The notes under the pieces are model-generated. The model was not told the origin of the DNA. It did no database searches and saw only the letters and a list, made by a program, of their open reading frames with translations. A stretch of 64,000 bases of DNA from Kineosporiaceae bacterium SCSIO 59966. GTDB lineage: Bacteria; Actinomycetota; Actinomycetes; Actinomycetales; SCSIO-59966. The stretch's first letter is position 1, and every line of letters starts with the position of its first letter. Positions 18,878-27,319 of this stretch are shown piece by piece. Position numbers and translations under genes: made by a program. The DNA lies in NCBI GenBank assembly GCA_020881835.1, contig CP052876.1:1364001-1428000 (forward strand), given 5' to 3'.

Positions 18878-19821
18878 GGCTGCTCCTGACGGTTCGTGCG
18901 GTCGGTGCGGGCTGCCTCGATCCTCGCCTCCGCCTCGGCCAGCACCTGCTGCTCCTCCTCCTCGGTGAGGGGGGCGTCGTGGTGGCTGCCGAGGTAGGCG
19001 TCGATGACGGCCTGGTCGGACATCACGGCGTCCGGCGGGCCCTCGGCGACCACCTTGCCCTGGGCCATGACGATCACCCAGTCGGAGATGTCCCGGACCA
19101 TGTCCATGTCGTGCTCGACGAAGAGCACGGTCATGCCCTGCTCGCGCAGGTCCTTGACGTGACCGAGCAGGGACTGGGTGAGAGCCGGGTTCACTCCGGC
19201 CATCGGCTCGTCCAGCATGACCATCTCGGGGTCGCTCATCAGCGCCCGGGCCATCTCCAGGAGCTTGCGCTGACCGCCGGACAGGCTCCCGGCGAAGTCG
19301 TCGCGCTTGGTGTCCAGGCTGAACCGGGCAAGGATCTCCTCGGCCCGCCGGGTGATCGACTCCTCCTGGGAGCGCCACAGCGGGGCGAACATCGCCGCCC
19401 ACAGCCGCTCGCCGCTCTGGCCGGTGGCGCCGAGGCGCATGTTCTCCATCACGGTCAGCCGGGACAGCGCCTTGGTCAGCTGGAAGGTGCGGACCATCCC
19501 GCCCCGGGCCACCTTGTGAGCCGGGACGCCGGCGAGCTTGCGCCCGTTGAACGTCCAGTCCCCGCGGTTCGGCCGGTCGAAGCCGGTGAGCAGGTTGAAG
19601 AACGTCGTCTTGCCCGCCCCGTTCGGCCCGATGAGGGCGGTGATGGCGCCGCGCTGGATCTCGACGTGCTCGACGTCCACGGCGGTGAGCCCGCCGAAGG
19701 CGCGCAGGACGTGGTCGGCGACGAGGATCGGGTCCGGCTTGGGCGCGCCGGGGACCCGAGGCACGTCGGCCAGGGCCCGGGTCGCGGCCTCCTTGCGGGA
19801 CGTCGTCTGGTCAGCGGGCAT
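18874..19821 (-). CDS. livG: ABC transporter ATPase, LivG type
   Basis: The partner ATPase of LivF. Within 315 residues are Walker A GPNGAGKTT, the LivG-typical FQLTKALSRLTVMEN, signature LSGGQRKL, Walker B MVMLDEPM and the switch FVEHDMD. It is longer than the usual 255 because of a 30-residue N-terminal lead and an acidic C-terminal tail after about residue 280 (LTEEEEQQVLAEAE), which looks helical. It overlaps livM by 11 bases. Confidence 0.92.
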   Translation of the reverse strand: MPADQTTSRKEAATRALADVPRVPGAPKPDPILVADHVLRAFGGLTAVDVEHVEIQRGAITALIGPNGAGKTTFFNLLTGFDRPNRGDWTFNGRKLAGVPAHKVARGGMVRTFQLTKALSRLTVMENMRLGATGQSGERLWAAMFAPLWRSQEESITRRAEEILARFSLDTKRDDFAGSLSGGQRKLLEMARALMSDPEMVMLDEPMAGVNPALTQSLLGHVKDLREQGMTVLFVEHDMDMVRDISDWVIVMAQGKVVAEGPPDAVMSDQAVIDAYLGSHHDAPLTEEEEQQVLAEAEARIEAARTDRTNRQEQP

Positions 19822-20803
19822 CGATCGCGAGCTCCCTCTTGTCGCCGAAGATCCCCTGTGGGCGGAAGATCATGAGCAGCATGAGCGCCAGCCCCACGAG
19901 CATGAACCGGACCTGGCCCACCTGGGTACCGGTCATGATCACACTGGGGATGTACCCGGCCGAGACGGCCTGGTTGAGGATGTTGTCGGTCAGCGACAGC
20001 ACCACCCAGAAGATGGCGGCGCCGACGATCGGCCCGAGCACGCGGGCGGCACCACCGAGCAGCAGCACCGTGTAGGCGAAGAACGTGAACTCGGTGCCGT
20101 ACAGGTCCGGTTGCACGGCGGCCCGGCCGAGGGCGAAGACGAACCCGGCGAGGGCGCCGATGATGCCGCCGATGACGAGCGCCTGGAGCTTGTAGGCGAA
20201 GACGTTCTTGCCGAGGCTGCGCACCGCGTCCTCGTCCTCCCGGATGCCCTTGAGGACGCGTCCCCACGGGCTGCGCATGAGCGCCCACACCACGAGGGAG
20301 CTGATGACCACCAGTGCCCAGCCGACGATGAGGATCCAGCTGAGCCGCTCACTGAACCGCCACGGCCCGAACCCGTAGGTGCCCGGGGACAGCGGGTTGA
20401 GGTCGTAGAAGCCGTCGGAGAACCCGGTCAGCCCGGTGGAGCCACCGGTGTACTCACGCAGGCTGCTCGAGCGGACCGTGATGCGCACGATCTCGGCGGT
20501 GGCGATGGTCGCGATCGCCAGGTAGTCCGCCCGCAGCCGCAGCGTCGGGATACCGAGCAGCAGGGCCAGGATCGCGGCCGCGACGAGGCCCACGACGAGC
20601 CCCAGCCAGAACGGCAGCCCGACGATGGTGACCGTGATCGCCAGGCCGTAGGCGCCGAGCGCCACGAACGCGGCCTGCCCGAAGTTCAGCAGCCCGGCGT
20701 AGCCGAAGTGCACGTTGAGGCCGATCGCGGCCAGTCCGTAGATGATCGTCTCCAGCCCGATCATCGAGCGGGCGGCGTTGGTGAGGATGTTTGCCCAGTC
20801 CAC
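19811..20803 (-). CDS. livM: ABC transporter permease, LivM type
   Basis: A 330-residue inner-membrane permease with about nine hydrophobic helices. The BPD_transp_2 motif region is GIPTLRLRADYLAIATIA, and the cytoplasmic loop SPWGRVLKGIREDEDAV, where the ATPase docks, is typical of LivM. GTG 20803 has an AAAGGGAG ribosome-binding site upstream. It lies 38 bases after livH. Confidence 0.93.
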   Translation of the reverse strand: MDWANILTNAARSMIGLETIIYGLAAIGLNVHFGYAGLLNFGQAAFVALGAYGLAITVTIVGLPFWLGLVVGLVAAAILALLLGIPTLRLRADYLAIATIATAEIVRITVRSSSLREYTGGSTGLTGFSDGFYDLNPLSPGTYGFGPWRFSERLSWILIVGWALVVISSLVVWALMRSPWGRVLKGIREDEDAVRSLGKNVFAYKLQALVIGGIIGALAGFVFALGRAAVQPDLYGTEFTFFAYTVLLLGGAARVLGPIVGAAIFWVVLSLTDNILNQAVSAGYIPSVIMTGTQVGQVRFMLVGLALMLLMIFRPQGIFGDKRELAIDAR

Positions 20804-20841
20804 GGTTCAGGACTCCCTTTCGCAGCGCCTGCTGAGCCCGC

Positions 20842-22212
20842 TCAGCCGACTCGCTCGGCCCGGCCCAGGATGCCCTGGGGCCGGAACAGCAGGACGAGGA
20901 TGAGGACGGCGAGGGCGCCCACGTTCTTCAGCTCGGTCGGGATGACCAGGGTGCTCACCTCGATGAACACCCCGACGATGATCGCCCCGAACAGGGCGCC
21001 GAACGCGGTGCCGAGCCCGCCGAGGACGACGGCGGCGAAGACGAGCAGCAGGATCTGCAGGCCCATCATGAAGCTGACCTGCTGGGCGAGCCCGAGCAGG
21101 ACGCCGGACAGCCCGGCCAGGGCCGTGCCACCCACCCACACGGTCCGGATGACCCGGTCGACGTCGATGCCCGAGGAGGCGGCCAGTGCCGGGTTGTCCG
21201 CGACGGCGCGGGTGGCCTTGCCCAGCCGGGTGCGCAGCAGTGCCACGCCGACGGCGATGATGACGACGAGCGCGATCCCCATGCTGATCCAGTCGATCGG
21301 CCGCAGGGTCACCGGGCCGAACGCGACACCGGCCTGGCCCCGGTAGTCGGTGTAGCTCTTCGTCTGCCCGCCGGCCAGGTAGAGGAAGAAGTAGCGCAGC
21401 AGGATCGCCAGGCCGATGGACACGATCATCATGGCGATCAGTCCGGTGCCGCGGTTGCGCAGCGGGCCCCACAGCAGCCGGTCGTTGAGGTACCCGAAGA
21501 TCCCGGCGGCGATCACGGTGAGCACCGTGGCCCAGATGAGGTGGATGCCCAGCACCGCGTTGAAGAAGTAGGCGGTGAGCGCCCCGAAGGTGACGAGCTC
21601 GCCGTGGGCGAAGTTCGTCAGCCCCGTGGTGCCGAAGATGAGCGACAGCCCGATCGCGGCCAGGGCGATGATGAGGCCGAACCGCAGCCCGCTGACGGTG
21701 AGCTGGGCGACCCGTTGCAGCTGGTCGCCGCCGGCCGCCGCCGTGGCCTCCCCGCCCTCGCCGACCCGGAAGGCCACCGTGCGGGGACTGCCGACGTTGA
21801 CGGTCGTGGCGATCGGGTTCTGGCGTGGTGCCAGGCCCTCGGCCACCGTGGCGAGGGACTCCTCGTCGACAAACACCTCGTAGTCGCCGGCCTCCGGCAC
21901 CGGGATCTCCGCGATCCCCGAGTCGTCGGTGGTGCCGGCCCCGATCTCGGCGCCCTCCTGCTCGACCCGGACGTCGACGCCGGCGAGGTCCTCGCCGTCC
22001 TCGGTCCGGACGCGGACCCGGATCAGCTCCCCGTCGCCGTCCCCGGTACCGGCGGCGAGGTGGGTGGGGGCGCCGGCCGAGGGTTCGGGGGCGGCTGCGG
22101 ACGCGGTCGCCGTCCCCGCCAGCAGCGTCCCGACGGCGACGGCCAGGCCGATCAGTGCCGTGACGAGCAGGCGGAGCCGGAGCACGGCGGATCGGTGGAG
22201 GGCGTGGTGCAC
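20842..22212 (-). CDS. livH: ABC transporter permease, LivH type, with added extracellular N-terminal domain
   Basis: At 456 residues it is about 160 longer than an ordinary LivH. Residues 1-40 are a signal peptide-like segment. Residues about 62-152 look like a small beta-sandwich of the carboxypeptidase-regulatory or Ig-like kind (RVRTEDGEDLAGVDVRVEQE, then GDYEVFVD). The permease proper starts near residue 168 and has IFGTTGLTNFAHGE and about eight helices. GTG 22212 is chosen because GGAGG lies eight bases upstream, and a -10 box (TATGCT, 22290-22295 minus) lies within the longer frame. UrtB-type urea permeases also carry N-terminal extensions, so a urea-like substrate is an alternative. 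Confidence 0.88.
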   Translation of the reverse strand: MHHALHRSAVLRLRLLVTALIGLAVAVGTLLAGTATASAAAPEPSAGAPTHLAAGTGDGDGELIRVRVRTEDGEDLAGVDVRVEQEGAEIGAGTTDDSGIAEIPVPEAGDYEVFVDEESLATVAEGLAPRQNPIATTVNVGSPRTVAFRVGEGGEATAAAGGDQLQRVAQLTVSGLRFGLIIALAAIGLSLIFGTTGLTNFAHGELVTFGALTAYFFNAVLGIHLIWATVLTVIAAGIFGYLNDRLLWGPLRNRGTGLIAMMIVSIGLAILLRYFFLYLAGGQTKSYTDYRGQAGVAFGPVTLRPIDWISMGIALVVIIAVGVALLRTRLGKATRAVADNPALAASSGIDVDRVIRTVWVGGTALAGLSGVLLGLAQQVSFMMGLQILLLVFAAVVLGGLGTAFGALFGAIIVGVFIEVSTLVIPTELKNVGALAVLILVLLFRPQGILGRAERVG

Positions 22213-22289
22213 TCCGGTACCTCCGGTCGGTGGTGCGAGACGCCGAGGCCGACTCTGCTCGGTCGACGGACCCCGCAGGGGCGGGCGTG

Positions 22290-22360
22290 AGCATAGCCAC
22301 ACTGCGACGCTGCGGAAGGGTGTCGACGCGGTGAACGTGACGTCAGGACCTGACTGTCAC
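22290..22360 (-). promoter_or_regulatory. livH promoter and possible operator
   Basis: Minus strand -10 TATGCT (22290-22295), about 78 bases before the GTG. About 40 bases further upstream, 22337-22360 is a 24-base inverted repeat, GTGAC-N-TCAGG facing CCTGA-NN-GTCAC, a plausible binding site for a dimeric regulator. The regulator is unknown. Confidence 0.4.
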
Positions 22361-22461
22361 CGTCTCGTTACACAGACGCGGACACAGAGCCCGCCGCCGA
22401 AACACCGTGTTGACCGACTTGTCCCGTAACCCCCTCACTCACCCCATCGCTCACCCCCTTC

Positions 22462-22535
22462 GTGATCATGCAATCCCGCCACCCTGCACGACGCGCCGTA
22501 CTCACAGAGTGCTGGGTTGGCGGCGCGACACGCCG
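22462..22535 (+). repeat. Composite intergenic repeat, repeat core plus 31-base motif
   Basis: A core copy at 22462-22484 is followed after 20 bases by the 31-base motif (22505-22535). Further on, AGCCAGCATTCTG resembles a segment at the matching place in the 15.4 kb copy. The order is the same in both loci, so the mobile or amplified unit is probably about 110-140 bases long. Confidence 0.8.
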
Positions 22536-22577
22536 GCCAGGCGGGGGCGAAGCCAGCATTCTGCGAGCAGGGCCACG

Positions 22578-22642
22578 CCGCCGACCGCCGACCGCCGACC
22601 GCCGACCGGCGACTGTCGACCGGCGACTGTCGACTGTCGACC
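22578..22642. repeat. Short tandem repeats of CCGACCG and GACTGTCGACCGGC
   Basis: About four 7-base CCGACCG units run into two or three GACTGTCGACC units just after the DUF554 stop. It is non-coding; replication slippage is the simplest explanation. Confidence 0.75.
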
Positions 22643-22645
22643 GGG

Positions 22646-23431
22646 TCACCCCGCTCGGGCGACGACCTCGACGAGCAGCGGGGCGACGAGCAGCGCCGGC
22701 AGCAGGTCGCCGACCGGCACGTCACGCAGTCGCAGCAGCCGGATCGCGACGCCGACCAGCAGCAGGCCCCCCGTCGCGGTGAGGGCCGAGACGTGCGCGT
22801 CCGGCAGGACGTCGCCGAGCAGGAAGCCGACGAGGGTCAGCCCGCCCTGGACGACGGCGACGGTGAGCGCCGAGGCCATCACCCCGACGCCGAGGGACGC
22901 CGCGAACGCCACCGAGGCGAAGCCGTCGAGGACGGACTTCAGCGCCAGCTGGTCGATCCCGAGCCCGAGGCCGTCGGACAGCGAGCCGAGGATGGTCAGC
23001 GGACCGACGACGAACAGCAGCGACGCGGTGAGGAAGCCCTGGACGAACCGCTCCCGGCGCTCGGCGGTGTCGGCGTCGCCGGGGAGGTGGCCGCCGGCCG
23101 CGCGGGGCCGACCCCCGAACCGGCGCTGCAGAACGGCCCCAAGTGCCCGCAACCGGTCCTCGACGCGGACCAGCGAGCCGACGATGCCGCCGATGAGGAC
23201 AGCCCCGAGCACGATGAGCACAGGGGCGGAGTCGCCGACCTGGGCGGCGAGCCCGGCGTCCAGGACCGCGGCCGCGTTCAGCGCGGCGACGAGCAGCGTG
23301 ACCAGGCCGAGGCCGTCGGTGACGACGTCCCGGGTCTGCTGCGGCAGCCGGTGGCCGAGGAGCAGGCCGAGGGTGGACCCGACGAGCACGGCCGCCACGT
23401 TGATCACGGTGCCGAGCCCGATCACGGTCAC
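22646..23431 (-). CDS. DUF554 membrane protein (YdfK/YqgA type)
   Basis: A 261-residue inner-membrane protein, helical throughout, with the family pattern GTVINVAAVLVGSTLGLLLG at the N-terminus and a conserved FVQGFLTASLLFVVGP helix. A polar loop (about residues 95-125) separates two halves. Its biochemical role is unknown. It is divergent from the acetyltransferase, with 115 bases between them in which I see no clear promoter. GTG start at 23431. Confidence 0.85.
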   Translation of the reverse strand: MTVIGLGTVINVAAVLVGSTLGLLLGHRLPQQTRDVVTDGLGLVTLLVAALNAAAVLDAGLAAQVGDSAPVLIVLGAVLIGGIVGSLVRVEDRLRALGAVLQRRFGGRPRAAGGHLPGDADTAERRERFVQGFLTASLLFVVGPLTILGSLSDGLGLGIDQLALKSVLDGFASVAFAASLGVGVMASALTVAVVQGGLTLVGFLLGDVLPDAHVSALTATGGLLLVGVAIRLLRLRDVPVGDLLPALLVAPLLVEVVARAG

Positions 23432-23546
23432 CTCCGTCGTCGCGCCGGGCGGCTCTTCCGTCCGGGGCAGGGGCCGACGTACCCTCCGGGGTCGGCGCCG
23501 GGCATCCTAGGGGCGCGCTGGAGGAGGAGGAGGAGGAGGCGAGGAC

Positions 23547-24125
23547 ATGCCCCGCAGCACCGTGGAGGTCGGTCGAGCCGTCCCCGAGGACGTCGACCTG
23601 CTGCTCACCCTGGTCCGGCAGGCCCGGGACCCGGACCAGCAGCCATCGCGGGAGGACTCCGCGGCGTACCGGTCCCGGATGCGCTCGGCGCTGAGCCGGC
23701 CCGACGTCTCGGTGTACCTCGCCCGCTGCGGCGGCGACCCGGTGGGCGTCGTCGTGCTGCGGCTGGGGGAGACGGTTCCCCTCACCGGCCAGGAGGCCGT
23801 GCACGTCGACCAGCTCTACGTCGACCCGCGCTGGCGCCGGCGCGGGGTGGCCCGCCAGCTCCTCGCCGTCGCCGCGAACGCCGCCGAGCACTTCGGCGCC
23901 GGCGACATCGTCTGCTCGACCCCTCCCGGCGCCCGGGACGCCCAGCGCTTTCTCGCCCGGCTCGGGTTCACCCCGCTCGCCGTCCAGCGGGTGGTGCCGC
24001 TGGCGACGCTGCGCCGGCGCCTCGCCGGGGAGGGCGTCGGCCGCCGCCGCACGGGTGCTGAGCTCGTCCTGGCCCGTCGCCGACGGGAGGCCGCGCAGCG
24101 CCCGGTGACGGCCGCCGCCGGCTGA
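23547..24125 (+). CDS. GNAT family N-acetyltransferase
   Basis: A 192-residue acetyl-CoA-dependent transferase; the substrate is unknown. The acetyl-CoA binding motif A is VDQLYVDPRWRRRGVARQLL (about residues 89-108), followed by the C-terminal FLARLGFTPL strand-turn. The last 30 residues are a basic tail. The ribosome-binding site is unusually rich: GGAGGAGGAGGAGGAGG-type repeats at about 23519-23540 precede the ATG. Confidence 0.85.
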   Translation: MPRSTVEVGRAVPEDVDLLLTLVRQARDPDQQPSREDSAAYRSRMRSALSRPDVSVYLARCGGDPVGVVVLRLGETVPLTGQEAVHVDQLYVDPRWRRRGVARQLLAVAANAAEHFGAGDIVCSTPPGARDAQRFLARLGFTPLAVQRVVPLATLRRRLAGEGVGRRRTGAELVLARRRREAAQRPVTAAAG

Positions 24126-24165
24126 GTGGTCCCGGTCAGGCGGGCGCGGGTCAGGCGGGTGCGAC

Positions 24166-24564
24166 TCAGACGGGCGGGGCGTCCCGCAGGGCGCAGGTGA
24201 TCCGGCTGGTGCAGACCCGCCGGTCCTGCTCGTCGGTGACGACCACCTCGAAGCAGGCGCTCGTCCGGCCGGCCGACAGCCGCGTCGCCGTCCCGGTCAC
24301 CACGCCGTCTCGCACGGCCCGGTGGTGGGTGGCGTTGATGTCGACGCCCACCGCGACCCGGCCCTCCCCGGCGGTCAGCGCCGCGCCGACGGACCCCAGC
24401 GTCTCGGCGAGCACGACGGAGGCGCCGCCGTGCAGCAGGCCGTAGGGCTGGGTGTTGCCGGAGACCGGCATCGTGCCCCGCACCCGCTCGGGGGTGGCCT
24501 CGACCAGCTCGATGCCGAGGCGCTGGGCCAGGGGTCCGACCGCGGACCCGGCTGTGTCGCTCAT
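24166..24564 (-). CDS. Hotdog-fold thioesterase (PaaI/EntH type)
   Basis: A 132-residue single hotdog domain. The helix GLLHGGASVVLAETLGS carries the catalytic Glu, and VGVDINATHHRAV is the usual strand-loop. Such proteins hydrolyse acyl-CoA, for example DHNA-CoA in menaquinone synthesis or stray phenylacetyl-type thioesters; context does not decide. It is divergent from polA, with start codons 19 bases apart and -10 boxes overlapping in CCCTAGGG. Confidence 0.88.
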   Translation of the reverse strand: MSDTAGSAVGPLAQRLGIELVEATPERVRGTMPVSGNTQPYGLLHGGASVVLAETLGSVGAALTAGEGRVAVGVDINATHHRAVRDGVVTGTATRLSAGRTSACFEVVVTDEQDRRVCTSRITCALRDAPPV

Positions 24565-24583
24565 GAGCCCTAGGGTGACAGCC

Positions 24584-27274
24584 GTGAGCGAGGCGAGGAC
24601 CCCCGGGGCGCCCCCCCGGCTGCTGCTGGTCGACGGGCACTCGATGGCCTACCGGGCCTTCTACGCCCTGCCGGTGGAGAACTTCTCCACGTCCACCGGG
24701 CAGGTGACGAACGCCGTCTACGGGTTCACCTCCATGCTCATCAACGTGCTGCGGGACGAGCGGCCCACCCACGTTGCCGTCGCCTTCGACGTCTCCCGCG
24801 ACACCTTCCGGAGTACCGAGTTCACCGACTACAAGGCGACCCGGGCCAGCTCGCCGCAGGAGTTCGCCGGCCAGGTCGCCCTGATCCAGGAGGTGCTCGC
24901 CGCACTGCGGATCCCGGTCGTCACCAAGGAGGGGTACGAGGCCGACGACGTCATCGGCACCCTGGCCACCCAGGCGCGCCGCCAGGGCATGGAGGTGCTC
25001 ATCTCCACCGGGGACCGGGACGCCTTTCAGCTCGTCGACGAGGGCACGACGGTCCTGTACCCGGTCCGCGGTGTCTCCGAGCTGTGGCGGATGACCCCCG
25101 CCGCGGTCCAGGAGCGCTACGGCGTGCCGCCGGCGCTGTACCCCGACCTCGCCGCCCTCGTCGGCGAGAGCAGTGACAACCTGGCGGGCGTGCCCGGCGT
25201 CGGCCCGAAGACGGCCGCCAAGTGGCTCACCACCTACGGCGACCTGGACGGCGTCATCGCCCACGTCGACGAGATCAAGGGCAAGGCGGGGCAGAGCCTG
25301 CGCGACCACCTCGACCTCGTGCTGCGCAACCGGCGGCTCAACGCGCTGGTCTGCGACCTCGACCTGCCGGTGACCGTCGACGACCTCGCCGTGCGGGCCT
25401 GGGACCGCGACGAGGTGCACCAGGTGTTCGACGGCCTGGAGTTCCGGGTGCTCCGCGACCGGCTGTTCGCCACGCTGTCCGCTCCCGAGCCAGAGGCCGA
25501 GGCCGGGTTCGCCGTCGACGTCGCCCGGCCGGCCGGCGCCGAGCTCGGCGAGTGGCTGGCCCGGTACGCCACCGACCGCACCGGTCTCTGCGTGCTCGGG
25601 ACGTGGGGAGCCGGGCACGGCGACGCGACCGGGCTCGCCCTGGCCGCCGGCGACGGCGCGGCCGCCTTCGTCGACCTCACCGACGTCGACCCGGACGCCG
25701 AACGGGCACTGGCCGAGTGGCTCGCCGACCCGCAGCGGCCCAAGGTGCTCCACGACGCCAAGGGACCCCTGCACGCCCTCGCCGGCCGCGGGCTGCCCCT
25801 CGCCGGGCTCGTCGACGACACCGCCCTGACCGCCTACCTGTGCCGGCCGGACCAGCGCAGCTACGACCTGGCCGACCTCGCCGTCCGGCACCTCAAGCGC
25901 GAGCTGCGCGCCGAGGAGCAGGAGGATTCCGGCCAGCTCACCCTCGACACCGGGGACCGGCCGGACGAGGGAGACGCCGCCTGCGTGCGGGCGGCCGCGG
26001 TGCTCGAGCTGTCCGCCGTCCTGGGCCGCGAGCTCGACGAGCGCGGGGGCCGGCGCCTGCTCACCGAGCTCGAGCTGCCGCTCGTCGCCGTGCTCGCCGA
26101 GATGGAGCGCACCGGTATCGCCGTGGACGTCGAGCGGCTGCGCGCCCTCGAGCAGGAGTTCGCCGTCGTCGTCGCCGGTGCCGCTCAGGAGGCGTACGCG
26201 GTCATCGGCCGCGAGGTGAACCTGGGCTCGCCCAAGCAGCTGCAGGAGGTGCTGTTCGACCAGCTCGGGATGCCCCGCACGAAGCGCACCAAGACCGGCT
26301 GGACGACGGACGCGGAGGCCCTGCAGGACCTCTACGTCCGCACCGAGCACCCCTTCCTCCTGCACCTGCTGCGCCACCGGGACGCCAGCCGGCTCCGGCA
26401 GACGGTCGAGGGGCTGCTCAAGACCGTCGCGGACGACGGCCGGATCCACACCACGTACCAGCAGACGATCGCGGCGACCGGACGGCTCAGCTCCACGGAC
26501 CCCAACCTGCAGAACATCCCGATCCGCACCGAGGAGGGGCGCCGGATCCGGGAGGCCTTCGTCGTCGGCGAGGGCTTCGAGTGCCTGCTCACCGCCGACT
26601 ACAGCCAGATCGAGATGCGGATCATGGCCCACCTGTCCGGTGACGAGGGGCTGATCGAGGCGTTCCGCTCCGGTGAGGACCTGCACCGCTTCGTCGGGTC
26701 CCGGGTTTTCGGGGTGGCGCCGGAGGAGGTCACCCCGCAGATGCGCGCGAAGATCAAGGCGATGTCCTACGGGCTGGCCTACGGGCTGTCCGCCTTCGGG
26801 CTGTCCCGCCAGCTCACCGTCCCGGTCGAGGAGGCCCGGGGGCTCATGGAGGACTACTTCGCCCGCTTCGGCGGAGTGCGGGACTACCTGCGCGGGGTCG
26901 TCGAGGAGGCCCGGCGCACCGGTTACACCGAGACGATCCTCGGCCGTCGCCGCTACCTGCCCGACCTCGTCAGCGACAACCGGCAGCGCCGGGAGATGGC
27001 CGAGCGGATGGCGCTCAACGCGCCGATCCAGGGCTCGGCCGCCGACGTCATCAAGGTCGCCATGCTCGGCGTCGACCGGGCGCTGCGCGAGGAGGGGCTG
27101 CGTTCGCGGATGCTGCTGCAGGTGCACGACGAGCTCGTCCTGGAGGTCGCACCCGGCGAGCGGGATCGCCTCGAGGCCCTGGTCCGCCGCCAGATGGCGG
27201 GCGCCGCCGACCTGTCCGTGCCGCTCGAGGTGTCCGTCGGCATCGGCACCTCCTGGCACGAGGCGGGTCACTGA
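24584..27274 (+). CDS. polA: DNA polymerase I
   Basis: An 896-residue repair and Okazaki-fragment polymerase. The 5'-3' nuclease domain fills about residues 1-300 (LLLVDGHSMAYRAFYALP, then GVPGVGPKTAAKW). The middle domain has lost the first exonuclease motif: GLCVLGTWG stands where D-x-E is needed. Proofreading is therefore probably absent, as in other actinobacterial PolA. The polymerase domain has motif A DYSQIEMRIMAHL, motif B RAKIKAMSYGLAYGLSAFG and motif C LLQVHDELVLEV. GTG 24584 follows the -10 box TAGGGT (24571-24576) by seven bases. Confidence 0.96.
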   Translation: MSEARTPGAPPRLLLVDGHSMAYRAFYALPVENFSTSTGQVTNAVYGFTSMLINVLRDERPTHVAVAFDVSRDTFRSTEFTDYKATRASSPQEFAGQVALIQEVLAALRIPVVTKEGYEADDVIGTLATQARRQGMEVLISTGDRDAFQLVDEGTTVLYPVRGVSELWRMTPAAVQERYGVPPALYPDLAALVGESSDNLAGVPGVGPKTAAKWLTTYGDLDGVIAHVDEIKGKAGQSLRDHLDLVLRNRRLNALVCDLDLPVTVDDLAVRAWDRDEVHQVFDGLEFRVLRDRLFATLSAPEPEAEAGFAVDVARPAGAELGEWLARYATDRTGLCVLGTWGAGHGDATGLALAAGDGAAAFVDLTDVDPDAERALAEWLADPQRPKVLHDAKGPLHALAGRGLPLAGLVDDTALTAYLCRPDQRSYDLADLAVRHLKRELRAEEQEDSGQLTLDTGDRPDEGDAACVRAAAVLELSAVLGRELDERGGRRLLTELELPLVAVLAEMERTGIAVDVERLRALEQEFAVVVAGAAQEAYAVIGREVNLGSPKQLQEVLFDQLGMPRTKRTKTGWTTDAEALQDLYVRTEHPFLLHLLRHRDASRLRQTVEGLLKTVADDGRIHTTYQQTIAATGRLSSTDPNLQNIPIRTEEGRRIREAFVVGEGFECLLTADYSQIEMRIMAHLSGDEGLIEAFRSGEDLHRFVGSRVFGVAPEEVTPQMRAKIKAMSYGLAYGLSAFGLSRQLTVPVEEARGLMEDYFARFGGVRDYLRGVVEEARRTGYTETILGRRRYLPDLVSDNRQRREMAERMALNAPIQGSAADVIKVAMLGVDRALREEGLRSRMLLQVHDELVLEVAPGERDRLEALVRRQMAGAADLSVPLEVSVGIGTSWHEAGH

Positions 27275-27292
27275 CTCCCGGGTCGTCAGGTT

Positions 27293-27316
27293 CCCGGGGT
27301 GGCCAGTGACCCCGGG
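27293..27316. terminator. Bidirectional hairpin between polA and the methyltransferase gene
   Basis: CCCGGGGT (27293-27300) pairs perfectly with ACCCCGGG (27309-27316). It lies between two converging genes. Confidence 0.65.
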
Positions 27317-27319
27317 GGG

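Noticed and set aside
23816-27271. An 1151-residue open frame on the minus strand across polA
   Set aside because: Same shadow effect; polA on the plus strand has all motifs.
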